Assembly (NCBI RefSeq): GCF_033406955.1
Contig: NZ_CP137734.1
Span: forward strand, 7,874,001-7,938,000
Source: Streptomyces violaceoruber
Lineage (GTDB): Bacteria > Actinomycetota > Actinomycetes > Streptomycetales > Streptomycetaceae
Direction of reading: 5' to 3'
DNA: 64,000 nt
Part shown: piece after piece, positions 8,848 to 17,120 of the stretch
Layout of the letters: each line of letters opens with the position of its first letter
Numbering within the stretch: the first letter of the stretch is position 1
Translations under genes and position numbers: made by a program
The notes under the pieces: model-generated
Databases searched by the model: none
What the model was told of the DNA's origin: nothing
Seen by the model: the letters and a program-made list of their open reading frames with translations, nothing else

Positions 8848-9091
8848 CGCGGTGCGGCGATGGTACGCAGCGTGCCCGGCCCGGCCAACCGTCCGCCTCC
8901 GGCTCCAAACCCGTTGTCCCAGCTGGGACTTGGGGTGCGTGACGGCGGGCGGGGAACGCTTAACCGGTGTTTAAGGCGCGCTTAATCAGCCGACCGGCGG
9001 CGCGAGGCGGTGGCGGCCGGTCGCCGGTGCCGGATGACATGCTGGCCCCCACGGCCACGGCCACGGGCGACGCGGGTACGGCGGAGGCGGC

Positions 9092-9463
9092 ATGGGATTC
9101 GAGGGCGAGGTCTGGCACGTGCGCCGGGCACCGGACGCGGGCGGGGCGGCCGACGCGGAGTCCGCCGACATCGGGGAGATCCGGATCGACGAGGCCGACT
9201 TCCCCTGGCTGTCGGGCCGGTTCCGCGCGGGTCCGGCCTACGGCGCCGTCCGCGATCTGTTCGCCCGCGAACTCGCCCTCGCACAAGCGGACGACGCGGA
9301 GCACTGGACGCGGTGGGAGGCGGTCCACGACGAGATCGAACGTCGGGTGCGGCTGGTGTCGCCCGACGGACCGGTCGCCGAGTTCCTGCTGCACATCAAG
9401 GGCGACCGGGCCTGGTTCCGGTGGAGCGACGAACCCTTTGGGCCGGCCCGGCCCGAGGGCTGA
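9092..9463 (+). CDS. Hypothetical protein, 123 residues
   Basis: A soluble, acidic protein with no signal or membrane segment and no motif I recognise. Segments such as EAVHDEIERRVRLV and AEFLLHIKGDRAWFRW suggest a small alpha+beta domain. The ATG at 9092 follows GGAGG at ideal spacing and codon bias is strong, so it is a real gene. It is divergent from the GH64 gene across 294 bp holding the LacI-type operator and a CTTAA/TTAAG motif cluster (8959-8985), and it ends 6 bp before the convergent oxidoreductase. Confidence 0.7.
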   Translation: MGFEGEVWHVRRAPDAGGAADAESADIGEIRIDEADFPWLSGRFRAGPAYGAVRDLFARELALAQADDAEHWTRWEAVHDEIERRVRLVSPDGPVAEFLLHIKGDRAWFRWSDEPFGPARPEG

Positions 9464-9469
9464 CGGCGC

Positions 9470-10357
9470 TCACTCCCGGCCGGTCAGCAGGCCCTCGGCC
9501 TCGGCGAGGATCTCGGTGACCCGCAGCCCGAACGCGGCGTCGCACGGATGCGGGCGCCCGCCACCGGCGGCGGCGAGCAGCGCGTCCGCGGCCCGCCGCA
9601 GGGCCGGCACCGGACCCTGCGTGGTCTCCGGAAGCAGCGTCACCCCGGCCCGGCCGCGCAGCTCCACCGCGGCGCCCGCCGCGGCCGGCGGCGCCGTGAG
9701 GCTGAGCGTGAGCGTGCTGGACGCCCCGCCCGTGTGGTCGAGGACCAGATGGACGGTGTCGCCGGGACCCGGTGCGGCCGCCGCCACGCGCCGGGCGTCA
9801 CCGAGCACCGGCAGCAGCACGGACAGGGCGTGCGGCCCCACGTCCCACAGGGCGCCCTTCTCCCGCCGCCACGGCGAGTCGGCGAACGGACTGTCCTCGC
9901 CGCCGAACACGGCGCCCAGCCACTGCGCCCGGGCCGTGAACCAGTCTTCCCGGGACGACTGTTCGGTGATCCACGCCTCGGTCTCGGGCTGGAACCGGGT
10001 GGTGAAGAAGACCACCGAGGCGACGTCCGCCGTCCGCACCGCCTCCACCACCGCCCGCCCCTGCGCCACCGTCGACGCGAGCGGCTTGTCGAGCAGCAGA
10101 TGGCACCCGGCCCGCGCCGCCCGCACCGCCAGGCCGGCCTGTACGGCCGGGGGCAGCGCGACGGCCACGGCCTCCACGTCGGCCAGCAGGGCGTCGAGGT
10201 CGGCGTAGGCCCGTGTGCCGTGCCGCTGCGCCAGCTCCTCGGCGGCGTCCGGGCGGCGGCCCCACACCCCCGCGAAGTCCAGGTCGTCGTGCCCGGCCAG
10301 GGCGGGGGCGTGCGCCATGTCCGCCCAGGGGCCGGTGCCGAGCAGTCCGATGCGCAT
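9470..10357 (-). CDS. Gfo/Idh/MocA family NAD(P)-dependent oxidoreductase
   Basis: A 295-residue dehydrogenase-fold protein, probably oxidising or reducing a sugar, cyclitol or related polyol in the cytosol. The N-terminal Rossmann motif is GLLGTGPWA (residues 4-12), and the conserved EKP-type motif appears as LLLDKPLAS near residue 94, where the Lys is expected to act in catalysis. The C-terminal half contains WDVGPHALSVLLPVLGD, typical of the family. The GH64 neighbour might suggest sugar metabolism, but nothing fixes the substrate. The 390 bp upstream (10358-10747), shared with the divergent lipase, must hold both promoters; I recognise no consensus there. Confidence 0.85.
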   Translation of the reverse strand: MRIGLLGTGPWADMAHAPALAGHDDLDFAGVWGRRPDAAEELAQRHGTRAYADLDALLADVEAVAVALPPAVQAGLAVRAARAGCHLLLDKPLASTVAQGRAVVEAVRTADVASVVFFTTRFQPETEAWITEQSSREDWFTARAQWLGAVFGGEDSPFADSPWRREKGALWDVGPHALSVLLPVLGDARRVAAAAPGPGDTVHLVLDHTGGASSTLTLSLTAPPAAAGAAVELRGRAGVTLLPETTQGPVPALRRAADALLAAAGGGRPHPCDAAFGLRVTEILAEAEGLLTGRE

Positions 10358-10747
10358 CCCGTCGCCTCTCCACGGTGCCGACCCGATGACGGGCGGCCGA
10401 CGATCCTCCTTGACGACCGGCGTGCGACAGCCCGGCCGACGCCGAGCGTGTCACACCTACGGGACGTGCGGACAGTGCGGAGGGCACCGCGGGCCCGGCG
10501 CAACCGTGCCGGGCCACGCGCCCCCGCCGTCCCGGGCCCGGCGTCCGCGCCCCAGGGCCGTACCGCCGGAGTCGTACGAGACCGGTGAAATTGCCGATCC
10601 CCCGGCCCGTTCCGCCCCTCGACAGTGGCAGCGCCAACCCATCGGCGAGGTCCGCCCGGCGGACGGCCCGAACGCGACCCCACGCGTTCCGGGCCGTGTG
10701 CGTCGCCGGGCCGGGCCGGTCGCCACGACCGAGAGGACACCCCCCTC

Positions 10748-11680
10748 GTGCAGCAGAACCCCCACACCCACGCCGCCCCAGGCGCCGCGCGCCCCGTCCT
10801 CCGGGGCGTCCGGCGGCGGCTGGCCGCAGTGACGGCGGCCGTGGCCGCGGTCCTCGTGCTCGGCACCCTCACCGGCCCGGGAGCCCAGGCCGCCGACAAC
10901 CCGTACGAGCGCGGCCCGGCGCCCACCGAGTCCAGCATCGAAGCCCTGCGCGGTCCCTACTCCGTGGCCGACACCAGCGTCTCCTCGCTCGCGGTCACCG
11001 GATTCGGCGGCGGCACCATCTACTACCCGACCAGCACCAGCGACGGCACGTTCGGCGCCGTCGTCATCGCGCCCGGGTTCACCGCGTACCAGTCGTCCAT
11101 CGCCTGGCTCGGCCCGCGCCTGGCCTCCCAGGGCTTCGTGGTCTTCACCATCGACACCAACACCACGCTGGACCAGCCCGACTCCCGCGGGCGGCAACTG
11201 CTGGCCGCCCTGGACTACCTGACCGGGCGCAGCTCCGTCCGCGGCCGGATCGACAGCGGCCGACTCGGCGTCATGGGTCACTCCATGGGCGGCGGCGGCA
11301 CCCTGGAGGCCGCCAAGTCCCGGCCGTCGCTCCAGGCGGCGATCCCCCTCACCCCCTGGAACCTGGACAAGAGCTGGCCGGAGGTCAGCACGCCGACGCT
11401 GGTCGTCGGGGCCGACGGCGACACTATCGCCCCCGTGGCCTCGCACGCCGAACCGTTCTACTCCGGCCTGCCCTCGTCGACCGACCGGGCCTACCTGGAG
11501 CTGAACAACGCGACCCACTTCTCGCCCAACACGTCCAACACGACGATCGCGAAGTACAGCATCTCCTGGCTCAAGCGCTTCATCGACGACGACACCCGCT
11601 ACGAGCAGTTCCTGTGCCCGCTGCCGCGGCCGAGCCTGACGATCGAGGAGTACCGGGGCAACTGCCCGCACGGTTCCTGA
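10748..11680 (+). CDS. lipA: Secreted alpha/beta-hydrolase: lipase/cutinase-type polyester hydrolase
   Basis: A 310-residue exported esterase with a signal peptide (Arg-rich start, hydrophobic core about 25-42, cleavage near GAQA-AD). The catalytic triad is Ser179 in GHSMG, Asp225 in GADGDTIAP and His257 in NATHFSPN. The 46- and 32-residue spacings equal those of the Thermobifida cutinase triad (130/176/208, from memory), placing it with bacterial cutinases and PET-hydrolase-like lipases such as the S. exfoliatus lipase. Two C-terminal Cys residues can form the family's disulfide. GTG 10748 was chosen because it begins the signal peptide. The large LuxR regulator gene downstream is the cognate lipR. 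A terminator-like repeat follows at 11690-11737. Confidence 0.92.
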   Translation: MQQNPHTHAAPGAARPVLRGVRRRLAAVTAAVAAVLVLGTLTGPGAQAADNPYERGPAPTESSIEALRGPYSVADTSVSSLAVTGFGGGTIYYPTSTSDGTFGAVVIAPGFTAYQSSIAWLGPRLASQGFVVFTIDTNTTLDQPDSRGRQLLAALDYLTGRSSVRGRIDSGRLGVMGHSMGGGGTLEAAKSRPSLQAAIPLTPWNLDKSWPEVSTPTLVVGADGDTIAPVASHAEPFYSGLPSSTDRAYLELNNATHFSPNTSNTTIAKYSISWLKRFIDDDTRYEQFLCPLPRPSLTIEEYRGNCPHGS

Positions 11681-11689
11681 CACCCTCCG

Positions 11690-11737
11690 CTGTGCCGGCG
11701 CACGACCGGGACCGGTGCCCGTTGGGCGCCGGCACAG
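11690..11737 (+). terminator. Hairpin after lipA
   Basis: A 12-bp perfect inverted repeat (11690-11701 and 11726-11737) with a 24-nt GC-rich loop, between lipA and lipR. Confidence 0.55.
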
Positions 11738-11824
11738 TGCCCGTACCACCCACCCGGGCGCACAACCGCAGGTGACAGCGACGATGCCCGGGCGGGCGCG
11801 GGCGGATCGACGCCTTCCGCACCG

Positions 11825-11842
11825 GGTTACGCGCGCGTAACC
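11825..11842. promoter_or_regulatory. 18-bp palindrome immediately upstream of lipR
   Basis: GGTTACGCGCGCGTAACC is a perfect palindrome ending 8 bp before the lipR start codon. Its position suggests an operator or autoregulatory site overlapping the promoter or start region. Confidence 0.6.
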
Positions 11843-11850
11843 TCCCGGGA

Positions 11851-14682
11851 ATGACCGGACAGACGACCGTACGTACGGCCGTGCGGGTCCACGGCCGGAG
11901 CGCGCAACGCAGGGCGCTGCGCGCGATGCTGGAGGCGCTGCCCGCCCACGGCGGCCGGCTCCTCCTGGCCGGCGAACCGGGACTCGGCCGGACCACTCTG
12001 CTCCAGTGGGCCGCCCGTTCCTTCCGGGCCGGTCCCGTACTCCACCTCGGGCCCGGCCCCGACGCGAACGCGCACCTCACCGCCGGGCAACTGCTCGACA
12101 CCCTGCGGGCGGCCGCCGTCGCGGCGCCGGTACTGGTGTGTGTGGACGACGCCCACCGGTGGGATGCGCCGGCCCGCACCGAGCTCGCCCGTGCGGCGCG
12201 GCTCCTGTCCACCGCCGACCGGGTCGGCCTGCTGCTCTCCGTCGCCTCGGACCGTGCCGTCGGCCCGGAGTTCGCCCGGCTGCCCGTCGTGCACCTGGAC
12301 CCGCTGGCACCGGCGAGGGCCGCCGCCCTGCTCGACGACCTGACCGACGGCGTCGCCGCACCGGCGGTCCGCGAGCAGCTCCTGGCCGAGGCGGAGGGGA
12401 ACCCGGCCCTGCTCGTCGCCCTCCTGCGCCGCCTGTCACCCGCCGAGCTGCGCGGACACCGGCCGCTGCCCAGCCCGCTGGCCGACGCGGGTGTCCTCGC
12501 CGAGGCCGCGGGCGGTGTGCCGACCGGACCGTCCGCCCATGCGCGGGACCTGCTGCTGACGGTGGCGGCGGCCGGAGAGGCCTCGGACGGGTCGGACGCC
12601 GACGCCGACGCCGGCATGGTCCGCGACGCGCTACGGCGCCTGCGGCCGGCACCGGGTCACGGTCCCGGTCTCGGTCCCGATCCGGGTCTCGGACCCGATC
12701 CGGGTGCGGAACCGCTGCCCGGGCAGCTCGTCCTGGCCGGTGACCGGCTCCGCTTCCGCAGCCCGCTCGTCCGTCGAACGGTGCACGCCACCGCCGCCGC
12801 GGACCGGCGTCGCGCGGTGCACCGCGCGCTGGCCGACGCGCTGGACGGCGGCGGCCACCGCCTCACGGCGCTGTTGCACCGCTCGTGGTCCCTGGACGGT
12901 CCGGCACCCGCACCGGCGTCGGCGGACCGGCTGGCGGCGACGGCGGCCGACGGCGCGGTGCCCGCCTCGCACCGGCTGCGCGCGACCGCGTACGCCCGCG
13001 CCGCCGAGCTGACGGCCGACGGGGCGCGGCGGGCGGAGCGCTACACCGCCGCGGCCGAACAGGCCCTGCTCGCCGGGCGGCCCGAACGGGCGCGCCCCCT
13101 GCTCGCCGCGGCCCGGGACCGCGCCGCCCCCGACGCCGTACGCGGGCGGGCCGAGCTGCTGCGCGGTATGACGGAACTGAGGGACGGTCCGGTCGGTGAC
13201 GCCCACCAGTCCCTGCTGCTGGCCGCGTCCCTGCTCGCCGCGGACGATCCGGCCGAGGCCGCGGCCGCCGCACTGGCCGCCGCCGACGCGGCCTGGGCGG
13301 CGGGCGACCTGCCGGCGTGCCTGGCCACGCTCGCCCCCGAGCCCCCGCTCCGCGCCGAGCACCCGTCCCCCGGGTCCGACGGGCCCGCCGCGGCCCGCAC
13401 GGCCGCCGTCGTGCACGACCACCGCGTCGGGATGCGGGCGCTGCTCGAAGGACGGCTCGACCGGGCCGGGGCACCGCTCGGGCAGGTGGTCCGGCGGAGC
13501 AGGACCGGGGACCGGCCGGAGACACTGCTGCGGTCGGCGGCGGCGGCGCTGCTGCTCGGGGACGTGGACGCAGCCCGCAGCGGCGGGGCCCGGGCGCTGG
13601 CCGCGGCCCGGCAGCTCGGGTCGGACGCGCTGGTCCCGCAGGCCCTGGAGTACCTCGCCTACGCCGAACTGCGCGCCGGGCGGCACCCGCAGGCCCGTAC
13701 CCACGCGGAGGAGGGGCTGCGCACCGCCCTGCGGGCCGGGCAGCGCAACACGGCGGCCCACCACCGGGCGGTACTGGCGCTCGCCGCGTCGATCGAGGAG
13801 GAGCCGGACGCCGTCGCCAGGCACGTCGCGGCCGCCCTGGACACGGCCCGCCGGCACGGGCTCGCCCAGGCGGCCGCCCTCGCCCAGTGGGCGGCGGCCC
13901 GCGCCGACCTCGGGCGGGGGCGCCCCTTCGACGCGGCCGACCGGCTCGGACTCCTGGTCCTGCCCGGGCCGGGGCGGGGCCACTTCGCGGTGTGGCGGCT
14001 GGCCGTGCCCTGCTTCGTGGAGGCCGCCGTGCTCGCCGGACGCGACGAGGACGCCCGCCGGGTCCTCACGGACTTCGCCGACTGGGCGGCGTTCGGCGCC
14101 GATCCGCAGGCCGCCGCCCAACTCGCCCGCTGCCACGCCCTCCTCGCCCCCGCGGAGCACGCCGACGCCCTCTACCGCCATGCCCTCGACCGGCACGACG
14201 AGGCGGGCGGCGACTTCGAGCGGGCCCGCACCGCGCTGCTGTACGGCAAGTGGCTGCGCCGGCGGCGCAGACCCCGCGAGGCCCGCGGCCGCCTCGGCAC
14301 CGCGCTGGCCGGCTTCGAGCGCTGCGGCGCCGGCGTCTGGGCCGCGCAGGCACGCGACGAACTCCGCGCCCTCGGGGCGGCCCCGCGGAGCCCCGGCGCC
14401 GGAGCCGGAACACCGGCCCGCCTCGGCCGCCTGACCCCGCAGCAACTGCGCATCGCGCGACAGGTCGCCGAGGGCGCCACCAATCGCGAGGTCGCGCTGA
14501 CCCTCGGGGTGAGCACCCGTACCGTCGACTACCACCTCCGCAAGGTCTTCGCCGCCCTCGGCGTACGGTCCCGCCTGGAGCTGGCCCGCATGGTCGGGCA
14601 GGCCGAGCGGGCCCAGGAGGCGCAGGCGGCCCAGGACGCGCGTCGAGCCGGACACCAGGAAAAGACCGGTGCACAACCCTAG
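11851..14682 (+). CDS. lipR: Large LuxR-family (LAL-type) transcriptional activator of the lipase
   Basis: A 943-residue regulator with an N-terminal P-loop ATPase-like domain, a long Ala/Leu-rich helical repeat middle (about 330-850, TPR-like) and a C-terminal LuxR helix-turn-helix (LTPQQLRIARQVAEG to VSTRTVDYHLRKVF, about 862-915). In S. exfoliatus a contiguous gene of this type activates lipA. The Walker A segment reads GEPGLGRTT (41-49), with Arg47 where Lys is expected, while a Walker-B-like VLVCVDDAH is present; nucleotide binding may be altered. A GPGLGPDP repeat lies near residues 270-285. I see no in-frame TTA codon, unlike the bldA-dependent lipR described for S. exfoliatus. ATG 11851 follows the palindrome at 11825; no clear ribosome binding site besides CCCGGGA. 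Confidence 0.88.
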   Translation: MTGQTTVRTAVRVHGRSAQRRALRAMLEALPAHGGRLLLAGEPGLGRTTLLQWAARSFRAGPVLHLGPGPDANAHLTAGQLLDTLRAAAVAAPVLVCVDDAHRWDAPARTELARAARLLSTADRVGLLLSVASDRAVGPEFARLPVVHLDPLAPARAAALLDDLTDGVAAPAVREQLLAEAEGNPALLVALLRRLSPAELRGHRPLPSPLADAGVLAEAAGGVPTGPSAHARDLLLTVAAAGEASDGSDADADAGMVRDALRRLRPAPGHGPGLGPDPGLGPDPGAEPLPGQLVLAGDRLRFRSPLVRRTVHATAAADRRRAVHRALADALDGGGHRLTALLHRSWSLDGPAPAPASADRLAATAADGAVPASHRLRATAYARAAELTADGARRAERYTAAAEQALLAGRPERARPLLAAARDRAAPDAVRGRAELLRGMTELRDGPVGDAHQSLLLAASLLAADDPAEAAAAALAAADAAWAAGDLPACLATLAPEPPLRAEHPSPGSDGPAAARTAAVVHDHRVGMRALLEGRLDRAGAPLGQVVRRSRTGDRPETLLRSAAAALLLGDVDAARSGGARALAAARQLGSDALVPQALEYLAYAELRAGRHPQARTHAEEGLRTALRAGQRNTAAHHRAVLALAASIEEEPDAVARHVAAALDTARRHGLAQAAALAQWAAARADLGRGRPFDAADRLGLLVLPGPGRGHFAVWRLAVPCFVEAAVLAGRDEDARRVLTDFADWAAFGADPQAAAQLARCHALLAPAEHADALYRHALDRHDEAGGDFERARTALLYGKWLRRRRRPREARGRLGTALAGFERCGAGVWAAQARDELRALGAAPRSPGAGAGTPARLGRLTPQQLRIARQVAEGATNREVALTLGVSTRTVDYHLRKVFAALGVRSRLELARMVGQAERAQEAQAAQDARRAGHQEKTGAQP

Positions 14683-14802
14683 GGACCGACCGGACGGTAT
14701 GCCATCCTTCGGGGCAGGACGAGTCAGGGGGCAGGCCCGGCGCGGCGGGACGGCCCGTCGCGGGAAGGCGCCTCCGCAAGCCCTGCCCCGGGGAGGACCG
14801 CG

Positions 14803-16083
14803 ATGCAGCACGCCGTACGGTCACGAGCAGCGATCCGCACCGGGCTGACGCCCGTTCCACGCCCGCGGACACCCGGAGTCACGTCGTTGATCGACGCCGA
14901 CGCCCTGCGTGTCCTGCACCGGGCCGCCCGCGCCCTGCTCGACGACCTGCCCGACCTGACCGACCGGCTGATGGCGCTGCTGCGGGAGCAGGAGCCCGCC
15001 TACCGGGCCGCCCTCACCAAGGACCCCACCGCCACCTGGCAGGAGGCCCACCGCTCCCTGCGGCACAGCGTGGCCTCGCTGCTCGACCCGCGCGGCGCCC
15101 GGGACGCGGCCCGCCGCTGCTCCTGGCGGATCGGCGCCGCCCGCGCGGAGCAGGGACTCCCGCTTGACGCCCTGCTGCACGCCTTCCGCCTGGGCGGCTC
15201 GCTGGTGTGGCAGCGGCTGGTCGAGGAGACCTCCAGGGCCGCACCGGAGGACGTGCGGCTCCTCGTGCACGTGGCCGCGGACGTGTGGAACTTCGTCGAC
15301 GAGCACTGCACCCTCGTCGCGGACGCCTACCGGCAGACCGAGTGGCAGCTCGGCCGGCGCCGCGAGAACCGGGTCCGGCAGCTGGCCGCCGGCCTGCTCG
15401 ACGGCACCGGTCGCATCGCCGACCTGCCCGAGGCCGCCCGGGTCCTCGGCCTCCCGGAGCACGGCCGCTACGTCGTCGTCGCCGTCGCCGGCGGGCCACC
15501 GGCCCGGCCCGACGCCGCCCGCGCCGCCGTACCGCCCGGGAGCCGGGTCCACTGGCACGCCGGGGCGGAGACCGACTACGGCATCGTCTCGCTCGGCGAC
15601 CACGACGGGCTCCCGGAACCGCACCGGCCGGAGGCCGCGCAGGACGCCCCCGTCCCCGGCCTCCGGGTCGGTGTCGGCAGCCCGGTCGACGGACTCGCCG
15701 CCGTCGGGGACGCCCGTCGGCTCGCGGACACGGCCCTGACCATCTGCCCCCCGGCCGGGGGCACCGTGCGACTGGCCGACCAGCTCCCCGCCGCCCTGGT
15801 CGTCTCCAGCCCCGAGCTGGGCCGGGCCCTCGCCGAGAAGGTGCTCGGCCCCCTGCTCCGCCTGGAGTCCGCCGACCGCGACGTGCTCCTCGACACCCTC
15901 ACCACCTGGCTCGACTGCGACGGTTCGGCCCAGCGCGCCGGCGAACGCCTCTACTGCCACCGCAACACGGTCCTCAACCGCCTCCGGCGCTGCGAACAGC
16001 TCACCGGCCGCTCCCTGGCCCGCCCGGCCGACCTCGTCGAGTTCAGCCTCGCCCTGACGGCGCGACGCGTCCTGCACGACTGA
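14803..16083 (+). CDS. PucR/CdaR-family transcriptional regulator
   Basis: A 426-residue cytosolic regulator. The N-terminal half (about 25-180) is helical, with GLPLDALLHAFRLGGSLVWQ like the RsbRD-type N-terminal domains of this group. The centre is a GGDEF-like remnant, and the C terminus (about 355-425) holds the PucR helix-turn-helix with the signature RAGERLYCHRNTVLNRLRR. Members respond to metabolites such as purines, amino acids or sugar acids. The ATG at 14803 follows GGGGAGGA. It lies 120 bp after lipR and 1 kb before the LIV-type transporter operon on the same strand, so control of the transporter is possible but is inference. Confidence 0.88.
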   Translation: MQHAVRSRAAIRTGLTPVPRPRTPGVTSLIDADALRVLHRAARALLDDLPDLTDRLMALLREQEPAYRAALTKDPTATWQEAHRSLRHSVASLLDPRGARDAARRCSWRIGAARAEQGLPLDALLHAFRLGGSLVWQRLVEETSRAAPEDVRLLVHVAADVWNFVDEHCTLVADAYRQTEWQLGRRRENRVRQLAAGLLDGTGRIADLPEAARVLGLPEHGRYVVVAVAGGPPARPDAARAAVPPGSRVHWHAGAETDYGIVSLGDHDGLPEPHRPEAAQDAPVPGLRVGVGSPVDGLAAVGDARRLADTALTICPPAGGTVRLADQLPAALVVSSPELGRALAEKVLGPLLRLESADRDVLLDTLTTWLDCDGSAQRAGERLYCHRNTVLNRLRRCEQLTGRSLARPADLVEFSLALTARRVLHD

Positions 16084-17120
16084 GGCGCGCGGCGCCCGAC
16101 CCCCGACCGGCCGCAGCCACCCGCCCCCCTCAACTCCAGTACCGCAGCCGGGCGGTGCGCCCCCCGGCCGTCCGGGCCCACCCTGCCCCGACCGGTACGC
16201 GGTGCTCGGCTTCCCCGGCCTGTTCGCCGTTGCTGCGACAGGGGCTCTCCGGGCGTTCGGGTGGGGTGCCGCACGGGGCCACCGCGGCGTCCCGCTCAGC
16301 ACCGGTCGGTGCGGGGCGCCGGGGGCGGGCGCGCGGCTCCGCCGGCCGGCTCCAGGGTCGCAGCCGGGACGGGCGGCGTGCCGCAGCCGGTCAGCGGCCC
16401 CTGCCTCCCGGGCCCGGCCTCCCCGTCGCCCGGCCCGGCCCGGCCCGGCCTCTGCCGTCGGCCGTCCCGGCCGGTGCGCCGTCTCGACTTCCCCGGCCCG
16501 TTGCTGCGACAGGGGCTCTCCGGGCGTTCGGGTGGGGTGCCGCACGGGGCCACCGCGGCGTCCCGCTCAGCACCGGTCGGTGCGGGGCGCCGGGGGCGGG
16601 CCCCGTGGCTCCGCCGGCCGGCTCCAGGGTCGCAGCCGGGACGGGCGGCGTGCCGCAGCCGGGCAGCGGCCCCTGCCTCCCGGGCCCGGCCTCCCCGTCG
16701 CCCGGCCCGGCCTCCCCGTCGGCCGTCCCGGCCGGTGCGCCGTCTCGACCTCCCCGGCCCGTTGCTGTGGGTGGCCTCCGGGCGTTCGGGTGGGGCGCCG
16801 CACGGGACCACCGCGGCGTCCTGTTCGTCACCCGTCCGTGCGGGGCCGGAGGCGGGCCCTCGCACTGCCCCGTCGGCCGTCCCGGCCGGTGGGTCGCACG
16901 GAGGGCGACCGAGGTGTTCCGTTCGGCTCCGGTCGTTGGGGGCGCCTCGGCGGGCCCGCGGGCCCTGCTTCTGGGCATCCGCACAGACTCGGCGCCCGCG
17001 GACTGGGACCCCGCAGCGACCCTGCCGGACCACCCTGTACGGCCCCCGGGGTCCGTGCTGTCGTGAGCTCCCCCCTTCACCCGTCACCGTGCCGTTCCGG
17101 CCCGGTCCCAAGGAGCCGCG
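16084..17120. repeat. Gene-free kilobase of diverging tandem repeats (about 260-280 bp period)
   Basis: Copy 1 spans about 16210-16487 and copy 2 about 16488-16748; they are nearly identical apart from small length changes. Copy 3 starts at 16749 and is truncated and diverged. A fourth, more diverged core is visible at about 16888-16965. Each unit starts with (C/T)TCCCCGGCC and includes a hairpin GCACCGGTCGGTGC and a G-rich GGCGCCGGGGGCGGG stretch. Frames stay open only because of the base composition: none has a convincing start, ribosome binding site or protein family. The last 150 bp must contain the transporter promoter. Confidence 0.85.

Noticed and set aside
16210..16965. CRISPR-like or transposon interpretation of the repeats
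   Set aside because: Units are over 250 bp without short constant repeats and unique spacers, and there is no transposase or terminal inverted repeat.
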